Source: an uncultured Bacteroidia bacterium
Lineage (GTDB): Bacteria > Bacteroidota > Bacteroidia > Bacteroidales > Prolixibacteraceae
DNA length: 43,422 bases
Direction: 5' to 3'
Assembly: GCA_903850335.1 (NCBI GenBank)
Contig: CAINLJ010000189.1
Location: forward strand, 1 to 43,422
Part shown: one piece after another, positions 10,303 to 18,825 of the stretch
Numbering within the stretch: position 1 is the stretch's first letter
How the letters are laid out: every line of letters begins with the position of its first letter
Notes under the pieces: generated by a model
The model's input: the letters and a program-made list of their open reading frames with translations, nothing else
Told to the model about the DNA's origin: nothing
The model's database searches: none
Translations under genes and position numbers: made by a program

Positions 10303-11460
10303 AAGGAGCTCTATGTAAAAAATTTAACAAGTTTCTTTGCTGGAAAGGCAATTATTATCACCGGATCCAGGCAGGCTGGAAAAACTACAATGGTTGGAAA
10401 GCTGATTCAACCATATCTTCATGAAACCCTTATCCTTGATGGCGATGATCCGAATATTGCGGTTATAATGAACCGCCCCAACTCAGAACAACTAAGGTCA
10501 ATCATAGGAAGGAACCGAGTTGTATTTATAGAGGAGGCTCAAGAAATACCGGAAATTGGACTTACTGCTAAAATTATTGTCGATCATTTTAAAAATGTAC
10601 AGCTAATATTAAGTGGATCATCATCGTTTGACTTGTCGGAGAAAACGCAGGAACCGCTCACGGGAAGGAAATGGACTTTTAATTTGTGGCCAGTTTCCTG
10701 GGAAGAGTGGCAGAACCATTCTGGATTTGTAAAGGCCGGGCAAGATCTCGAAAACCGGTTACTGTTTGGATGTTATCCTGATGTTTTGATGAATCCAGCC
10801 GATCAACAGATCATCCTGAAGGAACTTGCCTCAAGTTACCTCTACCGGGATGTATTGATGTTTGCTAAAATTAAGAAACCTGAGGTGTTGATAAAATTAT
10901 TGCAGGCGTTATCCTATCAACTGGGCAATGAAGTATCTTATAACGAAATTGCATCTTTAATCGGGCTTGATGCAAAAACAGTAGCCACCTATATTGATAT
11001 CCTTGAAAAAGCATTTGTGATTTATAAGTTGCCAGCCTTTAGTGGTAACCTAAGGGATGAAATTAAAACAAACCGAAAAATTTATTTTTATGATAATGGA
11101 ATAAGGAATGCAGTTATAGGAAACTTTAACCCTGTTCAGTTACGGAATGACATTGGGGCATTATGGGAAAATTTTCTTTTAAGTGAACGTTTGAAATTCA
11201 ATCAATACCACCGCATTGAATCAGCATCCTTTTTCTGGCGCACTGCACAGCAACAGGAAATTGATTATGTTGAAAAAAGTAATGAAAGAATCTTAGCATT
11301 CCAATTTAAATGGAACGAAAAGAGGAAAGCAAAATTCTCTAAAACCTTTACCACGAACTACGATCCTGAGACCACGGTTGTAAACAAGCAGAATTTCAGG
11401 GAATTCATTATGCTAACTGGTGGATATAGACAGGGATTCAAGGGTCAGGAGAGCATTTAA
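10303..11460 (+). pseudogene. AAA_14/DUF4143 ATPase, start codon out of frame
   Basis: The frame from 10288 to 11460 encodes an AAA+ (AAA_14) ATPase with a C-terminal DUF4143 part. The P-loop TGSRQAGKTT is encoded at 10360-10389, just upstream of the first in-frame ATG (10390), so a protein starting there would lack Walker A. The frame is closed by TAG at 10285-10287, and no ATG, GTG or TTG lies between that stop and the P-loop. An ATG at 10299-10301 followed by one extra C (10302) precedes codons for KELYVKNLTSFFAGKA, so a single-base insertion would explain the loss. Walker B is FIEEAQ (Glu replaces the usual Asp). The C-terminal nuclease-like motif is EIDYVE...FQFKW (QxK instead of ExK). 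Cytosolic; function unknown. Non-standard initiation or a sequencing error are the alternatives. Confidence 0.7.
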
Positions 11461-11485
11461 ATAACTTTTTAATCCCTGATCTTTT

Positions 11486-11516
11486 CTAATGAAAGGCGAG
11501 TTTCATTAGCTCTTTT
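11486..11516 (+). terminator. Hairpin terminator after the first DUF4143 gene
   Basis: A perfect 9-bp stem, CTAATGAAA (11486-11494) and TTTCATTAG (11501-11509), has a 6-nt loop and is followed by CTCTTTTC on the plus strand. It lies 25 bp past the ATPase stop. It also overlaps the end of the HipA-like fragment on the other strand. Confidence 0.5.
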
Positions 11517-11616
11517 CGTCCCGGCTATGTGAATAAACATTGAATTCAGCTAATCTGAAGACTTTTTCATAGGCTTTTACGTGCAGTGAAACGAATAATT
11601 TATTGATACCTGCCAT
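11506..11616 (-). pseudogene. HipA-like N-terminal fragment (36 residues)
   Basis: The minus strand from ATG 11616 to TAA 11506 encodes MAGINKLFVSLHVKAYEKVF... and stops after 36 residues. The first dozen residues resemble the opening beta-strand of HipA-family kinases (xINKLxVxL), and the ATG lies only 2 nt past the stop of the HipB-like gene, the usual hipBA arrangement. HipA toxins are several hundred residues long, and nothing of the kinase domain follows. This is probably a deletion remnant. The similarity is short, so the assignment rests mainly on context. Confidence 0.4.
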
Positions 11617-11618
11617 TT

Positions 11619-11810
11619 TTATTCTGTAAATAGTTTTTTAACGTCATCGGGATTTCCCTTAAGCAGCAGCAGGTTATCAAATTCATTTAACCGGCCCAAA
11701 AGGTTCATACGTCTCAGTAGCGAATCCTCAGATAATTTCCCGAAGTTCTCAAAACGCTTTAAACTTCCCAGAGACAGGCCTGAACGTTCGGCCATTTCCT
11801 TCTGTGACAT
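11619..11810 (-). pseudogene. Truncated XRE-family HTH protein (HipB-like)
   Basis: 63 residues. The N-terminus SQKEMAERSGLSLGSLKRFE is the second half of a Cro/C1-type helix-turn-helix, including the recognition helix. The tail (GRLNEFDNLLLL...DDVKKLFTE) is typical of the small Bacteroidota XRE proteins paired with HipA-type toxins. The first helix of the domain is missing, and a TAA lies directly before the ATG. The upstream bases are a short-repeat array rather than the missing coding sequence, so the 5' end has been lost. DNA binding by this fragment is doubtful. Confidence 0.65.
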
Positions 11811-11843
11811 TTAGCATGGGAAATATTAATAATGGACTCACAG

Positions 11844-11871
11844 CAACTGGCAATTGGCGACTAGTCGCTGG
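11844..11871. repeat. Short heptamer array containing a 12-bp palindrome
   Basis: Four degenerate 7-mers in a row: CAACTGG, CAATTGG, CGACTAG, TCGCTGG. The perfect palindrome GCGACTAGTCGC lies at 11857-11868. It sits 34 bp upstream of the truncated HTH gene, where that gene's missing 5' end would be expected. Confidence 0.6.
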
Positions 11872-11942
11872 CAGATTTTCGATGGAAGAAAGTAGCTCAT
11901 TTCAGAACAAGGATAAGAATAAAAATCAATTACGGTTTCAAA

Positions 11943-11991
11943 ATTGCAGATTCATAAGAATTATTTACTTTTGATCATCTATCCTGATCAA
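11943..11991 (+). promoter_or_regulatory. Promoter and overlapping inverted repeat for the sigma/anti-sigma operon
   Basis: The -7 element TACTTTTG (11966-11973) matches TAnnTTTG exactly. ATTG (11943-11946) lies 19 nt upstream in the -33 position. Transcription would start near 11980, about 46 nt before the sigma gene. The inverted repeat TTGATCA-N7-TGATCAA (11971-11977, 11985-11991) starts in the -7 element and covers the predicted start site, an ideal place for an operator. Confidence 0.6.
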
Positions 11992-12025
11992 AATAAAAAC
12001 ACCAATACTAACACGTACTCGACTG

Positions 12026-12622
12026 ATGGAAAAAAACCGGGTGTTTACTTTAAGTGATACGGAACAGATTATCCGACGGCTGAAAAATGAGGATAAGTCA
12101 GCTGTTGATGATTTGTTTACCTATTATTATCCCCGGTTATATCATTTCTCAAAATCGATTCTTAAGCTTGAAAATGGGATTGATGACATATTACAAGAGG
12201 TCTTTGTCAAGATCTGGCTCAACAGGCAGAAGATTGGGAACCCCGAAACTTTCAATGCCTATATTTTCACGATTACCAAAAATGAGGTACTCAATTTAAT
12301 CCGCAGTAACCTTCGGGAACACACCTTCAAAGATCAGCTTTTTCAGCATGCCGTGGGTGAAGAGTATCAGAATTCTGCGCCGCTTGAATATGAGGAGATC
12401 AAAACCGGAATAGAGAAGATCGTGGCTGCATTACCTGAAAAAAGGAAGCAGGTCTTTGTTTTAAGCCGCAACGAAGGATTATCCAATAAGGAAATAGCGC
12501 AACAACTGAATATTTCCGAAAAAACAGTTGAAGATCATATTACCCACGCAATCAAACAGATAAAGAACTCAATGAAAGAGATGGGAATCATCTCACTGCT
12601 CTATTGTTATCTATTTTTGTAA
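12026..12622 (+). CDS. ECF RNA polymerase sigma factor, FecI type
   Basis: A 198-residue sigma-70 family factor of the extracytoplasmic function group. Region 2 spans about residues 25-90 (with DDILQEVFVKIW at 53-64, the core-binding and -10 recognition helices). Region 4 covers about 125-180, with the helix-turn-helix NKEIAQQLNISEKTVEDHI. It should direct RNA polymerase to the SusC/SusD promoter when the outer-membrane transporter signals through FecR. The FecR-type gene follows 55 bp later on the same strand, then SusC with an STN domain, which completes the trans-envelope signalling set. It probably has its own regulated promoter (see the overlapping inverted repeat upstream). Confidence 0.93.
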   Translation: MEKNRVFTLSDTEQIIRRLKNEDKSAVDDLFTYYYPRLYHFSKSILKLENGIDDILQEVFVKIWLNRQKIGNPETFNAYIFTITKNEVLNLIRSNLREHTFKDQLFQHAVGEEYQNSAPLEYEEIKTGIEKIVAALPEKRKQVFVLSRNEGLSNKEIAQQLNISEKTVEDHITHAIKQIKNSMKEMGIISLLYCYLFL

Positions 12623-12677
12623 ATTATCCATTTTAGAGCAGGGGATACCTCTCCCTTTTGTGTATTACCCGTATAAC

Positions 12678-13652
12678 ATGGAAAAACAATTCAGCAAATA
12701 TTTGAACGGCGCAGCCAATCCAGAGGAATTTTCTTCGGTTTTGGAAGAATTATGTGCAGAGGAATCCGGGAACAAAGTTTCCCTGGAACTCCTGAAATTC
12801 TGGAAAGAGACCTTAAGCGCCCCGATTGAAAACAAGGAGAACAGTCAGTTGCTTGATAAGATTCACCACCGTATTGCACTCGAAGAATCGAGAACGGTTG
12901 CCAAAAGGTTTACATCGTACAGTAACCTTTTAAAAGTTGCGGCTGTATTAATAACCGGATTAATCATTTCGACATCTTACTTTTACTTCAAGCCACAGAA
13001 ACAAGCTGAAATTGCAACCATAGAAACGGTTAAAACTCCCTATGGTGCACGGACAAGTTTTAAATTGCCTGACGGTTCTGAGGTTTGGCTCAATTCAGGT
13101 TCTGCAATCACTTTTCCCCACCAATATGGATCTGTCCGAAATGTGGAACTTACAGGAGAGGCTTATTTTCATGTAGTCAAAAATGGAAAACCCTTTACCG
13201 TTATAACGGGTTACGGCAAAGTGGAAGTAATGGGTACCTCTTTTGATGTAAAGGCCTACGAGAACGAGAACTTTGTAACAACGCTGGTTGAAGGATCGGT
13301 AAATGTCAGCAACAGAACAAACCAGGTAGCGACCTTAGAGCCTGGGCAGCAATCCATTATAACTTCTTTCGATAAGTTTTCGATGAATGTGGTAAACACC
13401 GATTTGACAACCTCATGGAGAGATGGTAAACTGATCTTTGTAAAAGAGCCTTTTGCAAATGTTGCTAAGGAGCTTGAACGGTGGTACAACGTTAAAATTG
13501 AATTGCAGGGAGAGCGGCTTAAAAAGCTGGGGTACACGGGAACGATCGAACAGGAAACCTTTGGTGAAGTACTTGAACTAATCAATACGACAACTCCAAT
13601 CAAAACCAGTTTCAATAAAAATACAAGGATATTAAAGATATCGGGGAGGTAA
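12678..13652 (+). CDS. FecR-type anti-sigma factor
   Basis: About 324 residues if started at ATG 12678 (MEKQFSKYLNG); the open frame also offers a GTG at 12660. The cytosolic N-terminal part (1-80) would hold the sigma factor. One transmembrane helix lies at about 84-104 (KVAAVLITGLIISTSYFYF). The periplasmic FecR domain follows at about 118-210 (TPYGARTSFKLPDGSEVWLN ... GEAYFHV), and the C-terminal DUF4974-type domain (about 250-322) contacts the STN domain of the transporter. It inhibits or activates the ECF factor according to substrate binding at SusC. It lies between the sigma gene and SusC. Confidence 0.93.
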   Translation: MEKQFSKYLNGAANPEEFSSVLEELCAEESGNKVSLELLKFWKETLSAPIENKENSQLLDKIHHRIALEESRTVAKRFTSYSNLLKVAAVLITGLIISTSYFYFKPQKQAEIATIETVKTPYGARTSFKLPDGSEVWLNSGSAITFPHQYGSVRNVELTGEAYFHVVKNGKPFTVITGYGKVEVMGTSFDVKAYENENFVTTLVEGSVNVSNRTNQVATLEPGQQSIITSFDKFSMNVVNTDLTTSWRDGKLIFVKEPFANVAKELERWYNVKIELQGERLKKLGYTGTIEQETFGEVLELINTTTPIKTSFNKNTRILKISGR

Positions 13653-13704
13653 AAACCCTGTTTTAAGGATTAAACAACCAAATTATTAACTAAAATTATT
13701 AAGT

Positions 13705-13766
13705 ATGGAGAAAATCAAACAGCCAGATTTACAAAAGTAAAGGTGGAAACAGCCATTTCCACCTTT
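13705..13766 (+). promoter_or_regulatory. Leader with a 11-codon mini-ORF followed by a hairpin, upstream of SusC
   Basis: In the 165-bp gap between FecR and SusC, ATG 13705 opens a mini-ORF (MEKIKQPDLQK) with its stop at 13738-13740. The stop overlaps an 11-bp perfect stem: 13739-13749 (aaaggtggaaa) with 13756-13766 (tttccaccttt) and a 6-nt loop. SusC starts 51 bp later. The pairing of a short ORF with a stem at its stop codon suggests a translation-coupled leader or an attenuator; no long U-run follows the stem. Function is inferred only from layout. Confidence 0.4.
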
Positions 13767-13817
13767 AAACCAGATTCGATTTAAAAAATACTTATCATTT
13801 AAACCAAGCACAAAGTT

Positions 13818-16800
13818 ATGAATAAATTGCTACGAAAACATGGCAATCCGCCATTATTTTATCAATTTTTTAGAAAAATGAAACTAACTATTCTAATTGT
13901 AACAGCCTCGATTTTAAGCTGTTTCTCTGCTGAGACCTATTCTCAGACCACTAAATTGACTATAACCGAGAATAATTCGACACTATTGGATATACTAAAG
14001 GTAATCGAAGGACAGAGTGAATTCAAATTTTTCTACAACGAGAAAGTAGATGTTGCAATGGCTGTTACTGTTGAGGCGAATCAAAAGTCAGTAACCGAGA
14101 TACTCGACAAAATTCTATCAAGTACTTCAGTGAAATATAAGGTTCTTGGTCGCCAGATTGCTCTTTACGATAAAAATGAGATGGAACCGTTTATGAGTGA
14201 GCAGCAGGCCAGAGTAATCAAAGGGAAAGTTACCGATCAGACCGGGGCACCAATTCCGGGGGCGTCAGTTGTGGTGAAAGAAACCACTATTGGAGCTATG
14301 ACAGATAATAATGGTAATTTCTCCCTGTCATTACCCAGGGATGGTAAAATCCTTTCATTCTCGTTTTTAGGACTTAGATCACAAGAAATAGCTATTGACT
14401 CTAAAACAGAGTATAATGTAGTTCTGTCGGAAGAAACCATAGGATTGGAAGAAGTTGTTGCTATTGGTTATGGTACGGTTAAAAGAAGTGATCTTACCGG
14501 TGCTGTTTCATCTGTAACATCGAATGACATTAAGAAAGAACCAGTGACTAATTTAGCTCAGGCTATTCAAGGTAAAGCGCCTGGTGTAGTTGTGATGGCC
14601 AATTCCGGAGCTCCGGGAGGAAATATCAAAGTACGAATTCGTGGGGCAAACTCGATGCAGGGTAGCAATGAACCACTTTATGTGGTCGATGGTGTTGCTC
14701 TGAATATTGGAATTAATGATTTAAATGTCAATGACATTGAATCAGTCGAGGTGTTAAAAGATGCCTCATCAACTGCAATTTATGGATCTCGTGGAGCAAA
14801 TGGCGTAATTATGATTACAACCAAAGGGGGTAAAAGTGGAGCCACAAGAGCTCAGGTTACCATTAACACAGGTTTCAGTAATCTTGCAAAAAAATATGAC
14901 CTGCTTGATGCGGGATCATTCTCTGAATTAGTCAATGTTTATAAACCTAACTACTATACTGCACAACAGATTGCTGATTATAAGAAAAACGGTGGAGTCG
15001 ACTGGCAGAATGAAGTATTTAAAACAGGCGTAACTCAGGATTATCAGGTAAATATAAACGGCGGCTCCGAAACTATAAAATATTATTTATCAGGCAATTA
15101 TATCGATCAGACAGGTGTAGTTACAGGCGCTAAGTTATCAAAGTATTCGGTACGCGGAAATGTACATACCGATTTGGGAGATAAATTCAAAATTGATTTG
15201 AATCTCGCAGCATCGCGCGCAAACGGTGTAAATAATGGAGACAACGGCTCCAAGGGGGCTCCTTTATGGAATACTCCACTTTTCCCTCCGACTTTTCCTA
15301 TTTATAAATCTCCAGGTGTATGGAATCGTACTGACAACCTTTCAGGACCTGGTCTGATGAACCCTCTGATGGTGCTGAAGGAAAGATATAGCGATATGTT
15401 ATCAAGTTCATTTACTGTAAACTCAAGGCTTACCTACAAGATTATTAAGGATTTAACATTCGAGGCAGTTTTTGGGGCAGATAATAGTTCAATACAAAAC
15501 GGATTTATAACTAACAAAGTTATGAATCCCGTTACTTCAGCAGCCTCGTTAAGTGAAAATAAAATTTTCACCTGGCAAAATAGCAATATTCTGACATATC
15601 ATAAGAAGATTTCGGATATTCATGATTTTACTGTTGTAGCAGTAGGTGAGCAATCCCAGTTTACTTACAATGGATTTGGAGCGACTGGAAGCGACATTAA
15701 TCCTATTTCCGTAGGATATGATAATCTTGGCATAGCAAATACCAAAAATGTAAGTTCCTACAAGACCCAAAATAGTTTACGTTCATATATGGGTAGGTTC
15801 TCTTACTCTTTTATGAATAAATACCTGCTTACAGCAACTTATCGCGCTGACGGAACCTCAAAATTCCAGGGAAAAAACAAGTGGGGATATTTTCCGGCAG
15901 CTGCCCTGGCCTGGAGGGTTACTGAAGAGTCCTTTCTTAAGGACATAACAGCGATCAACAACCTTAAAGTGCGCGGAAGTTGGGGTATCACGGGTAATCA
16001 AGGGATTAATACTTATGCTACCATAGCAAAGATTGGGAGTATGTCTAATTCTTTTGGATTACCAGCTATGGTACCCGGTTCAATTGTTTCAGGGGCGGAT
16101 AATCCTAACTTAAAATGGGAAACCACAGAACAAATGAACATTGGGTTTGATCTTTCTGTTTTAAAAAACAGGCTTAATCTGACTTTTGATTACTATAAAA
16201 AAAATACCTCAGATCTTTTACATAGCTCAGTAATTCCAAGTTATGATGGTGGGGGTATTGTGAATCAAAATATTGGTGCAATGGAGAATAAAGGATATGA
16301 AATTTCTCTGGCAGGCTCCCCGGTATCCGGAAGATATTTCAAATGGAATACAAGCTTTAATATCTCTGCCTACAAGAATAAACTGTTAAATCTCGGCAAA
16401 GACACCTTTATGCTAGGTGGCATTTATGCAGCCGGTTTAACTCAGGAATCTCCGTTTGCAATCAAGGTTGGTCAGCCCATTGGTTCATTTTGGGGTTACG
16501 AATGGCAAGGGGTTTACAAAACTTCGGAAGCAACGGAGGCCGCTAAATATGGATTCAAACCTGGGGACAATAAGTACCTGGATTATAACCACGATGGAAA
16601 GATTGATAGTAAAGACAAGCATATCATTGGAAATGCTTTGCCAAAATTTGTGTGGGGATTCGATAATACTTTTTCCTACAAAAATTTTGATCTTGATATA
16701 ATGTTTCAGGCAGTTGTCGGAAGGAAAATTTTAAATACAGTTTATGCAGCCTCAACAACTATCCTGTCAGATGCTACGGCTATAACTCATGTGGACGGAA

Positions 16801-17135
16801 AAGATTATTGGTCAACTAGTAATGAGAATGCACGATTCGCTAGTCCAATTACCAGTACCGGCAAAAACTTTATAGAATCGACACAATTCTTACAGGATGG
16901 TAGTTATGTAAAACTTAAAAACATTGCACTATCTTATAATCTAAACAAGAAGGTTATAAAACTTGCAGATGTAAAAATCACAATGAGCATCCAAAACCTG
17001 TTAACATTTACGAAATACAAAGGTTATGACCCGGAAACATCTACCTCAGGTATAAGTGATATTGATGGAGCAATCGATGTTGGCTCATATCCCAATTCCC
17101 GTACAGTTACTTTCAGCTTACAGGCGAATTTTTAA
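13818..17135 (+). CDS. SusC/RagA-family TonB-dependent transporter with STN signalling domain
   Basis: A 1105-residue outer membrane oligosaccharide importer. A long basic leader precedes the signal peptide hydrophobic core (about 21-42, cleavage near ETYSQ). The STN domain (about 45-118) talks to the FecR protein. A carboxypeptidase-regulatory-like domain follows (133-215; GKVTDQTGAPIPGASVVVK), then the plug (about 225-335, with the SusC hallmark RIRGANSMQGSNEPLYVVDGV) and a barrel ending in VTFSLQANF. It forms the pedal-bin pair with the SusD homologue 27 bp downstream. A second possible start at 13878 would give a shorter leader. Expression is probably driven by the upstream ECF sigma factor. 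Confidence 0.96.
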   Translation: MNKLLRKHGNPPLFYQFFRKMKLTILIVTASILSCFSAETYSQTTKLTITENNSTLLDILKVIEGQSEFKFFYNEKVDVAMAVTVEANQKSVTEILDKILSSTSVKYKVLGRQIALYDKNEMEPFMSEQQARVIKGKVTDQTGAPIPGASVVVKETTIGAMTDNNGNFSLSLPRDGKILSFSFLGLRSQEIAIDSKTEYNVVLSEETIGLEEVVAIGYGTVKRSDLTGAVSSVTSNDIKKEPVTNLAQAIQGKAPGVVVMANSGAPGGNIKVRIRGANSMQGSNEPLYVVDGVALNIGINDLNVNDIESVEVLKDASSTAIYGSRGANGVIMITTKGGKSGATRAQVTINTGFSNLAKKYDLLDAGSFSELVNVYKPNYYTAQQIADYKKNGGVDWQNEVFKTGVTQDYQVNINGGSETIKYYLSGNYIDQTGVVTGAKLSKYSVRGNVHTDLGDKFKIDLNLAASRANGVNNGDNGSKGAPLWNTPLFPPTFPIYKSPGVWNRTDNLSGPGLMNPLMVLKERYSDMLSSSFTVNSRLTYKIIKDLTFEAVFGADNSSIQNGFITNKVMNPVTSAASLSENKIFTWQNSNILTYHKKISDIHDFTVVAVGEQSQFTYNGFGATGSDINPISVGYDNLGIANTKNVSSYKTQNSLRSYMGRFSYSFMNKYLLTATYRADGTSKFQGKNKWGYFPAAALAWRVTEESFLKDITAINNLKVRGSWGITGNQGINTYATIAKIGSMSNSFGLPAMVPGSIVSGADNPNLKWETTEQMNIGFDLSVLKNRLNLTFDYYKKNTSDLLHSSVIPSYDGGGIVNQNIGAMENKGYEISLAGSPVSGRYFKWNTSFNISAYKNKLLNLGKDTFMLGGIYAAGLTQESPFAIKVGQPIGSFWGYEWQGVYKTSEATEAAKYGFKPGDNKYLDYNHDGKIDSKDKHIIGNALPKFVWGFDNTFSYKNFDLDIMFQAVVGRKILNTVYAASTTILSDATAITHVDGKDYWSTSNENARFASPITSTGKNFIESTQFLQDGSYVKLKNIALSYNLNKKVIKLADVKITMSIQNLLTFTKYKGYDPETSTSGISDIDGAIDVGSYPNSRTVTFSLQANF

Positions 17136-17162
17136 TATTTCAAATCCTTAATTCTAAAGATA

Positions 17163-18728
17163 ATGAAGATGAGAAAATATATATCCATTCTTTTGCTGAC
17201 AACGCTTTTATGTTCTTGCAGCAAAGATTTCCTTAAGGAGAAAACCTATGGTCTGATCCAGCCCAGCAATTATTTTACTACGACAAGCGACCTGGAGAAA
17301 TGTGTAAACGCACTTTACAGCAATGCCAATTTAATGTATAATCAGAGCGCATGCCTGGCAGCCTGCATGGGGGGTGATGATATGACAACCCAGGCCGGTG
17401 GAAACAAAGCGGGTTACCTTCAATTTGATGTCTTCAATGCCCAGGATAATAATGACCGTTTACCCGTAATGTGGACATCTGCCTATGGCACGATTAAACA
17501 GGCTAACGTCATCATCGGTAATATCAATAATTTTGTCGAACCAAGGGATCAGCCTATACTTCTGGCTGATCAAAAAAATAGGGCTTTGGGACAGGCGTAT
17601 TTTTTACGTGCACTCTCCTATTTCAACCTTGTACGTATTTTTGGTCAGGTTCCTTTGATATCAGAAGTATCAATTAGTTATAATGTTAAGAAAGCTCCGT
17701 TTGCGGACATCTATGCATTAATTGTTGCAGATTTGATTAAGGCTGAAACTTTGGTTCCGATCGATTATATGGCAGCTTCCAACGCTTCAAATCTGGAAAA
17801 AAATACAGCTAAAGCCCGTGCAAACACTGGAGCTGTAAAATCATTAATGGCTTCAGTATATTTATCAATGGCCGGATACCCTTTGAAAGATGATTCCAAG
17901 TATGCCTTAGCGGCACAAAAGGCTAAGGAAGTAATCGATAACGAATCAGCTTATGGGTATGCGCTTCTTTCAAATTATGCAGATCTTTGGAAATGGTCTA
18001 ATGGGTGGAAAAACGTTGGTAATGTTGAAGATGTATTCGCATGCTATTACAACAGTACAGCTGGAGACTGGAGCGATGGAGGGACTTGGGCCAATGGCAA
18101 TATGAATTCCCCGTCGGCATATTTCCCGGAAAATTTCGGAGGCTGGTCTGATGCCTTCGCTGAACTCACATTTTTCAAGGAATTCCCTGCCGGTCCACGT
18201 AAAGACGCTACATTTATTACTGTTGGACAAAAATCACCAAATGATCCAATTATTACATGGAAGGATTTTGCATACCACCACCCATATTTTAATAAGACCA
18301 GTGACATGCCTGGTTATAGTACTTCAAATATGGGAGCTTGGCTTGACTGGTGGAATAGTCGCTCGGTACAGGTAATCCGCTATGCTGAAGTGCTGCTGGT
18401 TTATGCGGAAGCAAAGGCAATGTCCGGAGGTCCTGATGCACTGGCATATACTTGTCTGAACCGGGTCAAGAACAGAGCAGGATTGGACAATGCTCCATCC
18501 GGTTTAGGAGGAACTGCATTTCGCGACGCGGTTATTGACGAACGGAAATGGGAGTTTGCAGGCCTCGAGCCTTGCGCCCGCTGGTTTGATATGGTAAGAA
18601 CTGAAACTGTTGAGAGTGCCACTGCAAAAAGAGACCCTGCGGAAATTCCATTGGTTAAGAGTCCAACAAAAGATCAGTATTTTGCACCGATTCCATCGAC
18701 AGACCGGGTCTTGAATCCTAATTTATAA
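17163..18728 (+). CDS. SusD/RagB-family glycan-binding lipoprotein
   Basis: A 521-residue surface lipoprotein forming the lid on the SusC transporter. The signal ends LLCSCSKDF, with a lipidation cysteine at residue 17-19. The N-terminal part (KDFLKEKTYGLIQPSNYFTT, then TPR-like helices with RALGQAYFLRALSYFNLVRIFG) and the C-terminal RagB/SusD region (YAEVLLVYAEAKA, VIDERKWEFAGLEPCARWFDMVRT) are typical, as is the ending PIPSTDRVLNPNL. Normal length. It is co-transcribed with SusC and followed by a strong terminator, so the glycoside hydrolase genes downstream probably have separate promoters or rely on read-through. Confidence 0.96.
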   Translation: MKMRKYISILLLTTLLCSCSKDFLKEKTYGLIQPSNYFTTTSDLEKCVNALYSNANLMYNQSACLAACMGGDDMTTQAGGNKAGYLQFDVFNAQDNNDRLPVMWTSAYGTIKQANVIIGNINNFVEPRDQPILLADQKNRALGQAYFLRALSYFNLVRIFGQVPLISEVSISYNVKKAPFADIYALIVADLIKAETLVPIDYMAASNASNLEKNTAKARANTGAVKSLMASVYLSMAGYPLKDDSKYALAAQKAKEVIDNESAYGYALLSNYADLWKWSNGWKNVGNVEDVFACYYNSTAGDWSDGGTWANGNMNSPSAYFPENFGGWSDAFAELTFFKEFPAGPRKDATFITVGQKSPNDPIITWKDFAYHHPYFNKTSDMPGYSTSNMGAWLDWWNSRSVQVIRYAEVLLVYAEAKAMSGGPDALAYTCLNRVKNRAGLDNAPSGLGGTAFRDAVIDERKWEFAGLEPCARWFDMVRTETVESATAKRDPAEIPLVKSPTKDQYFAPIPSTDRVLNPNL

Positions 18729-18766
18729 AATTGAAGATTACCCAAAATATGATTTGACGCGTAAGT

Positions 18767-18805
18767 AAAAACCGGTACTGTTATTAAAGGCATACCGGTT
18801 TTTTT
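18767..18805 (+). terminator. Rho-independent terminator after SusD
   Basis: An 11-bp perfect stem (18767-18777 with 18793-18803, core aaccggta/taccggtt) has a 15-nt loop and a T-tract extending to 18805. It ends the sigma-FecR-SusC-SusD block before the GH43 gene. Confidence 0.85.
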
Positions 18806-18825
18806 ATCACCTTAAAAATCTTAAA

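Noticed and set aside
10227-10424. ORF ahead of the first DUF4143 gene as a separate small gene
   Set aside because: Its second half is an out-of-frame reading of the P-loop region, and the first half shows no recognisable pattern.
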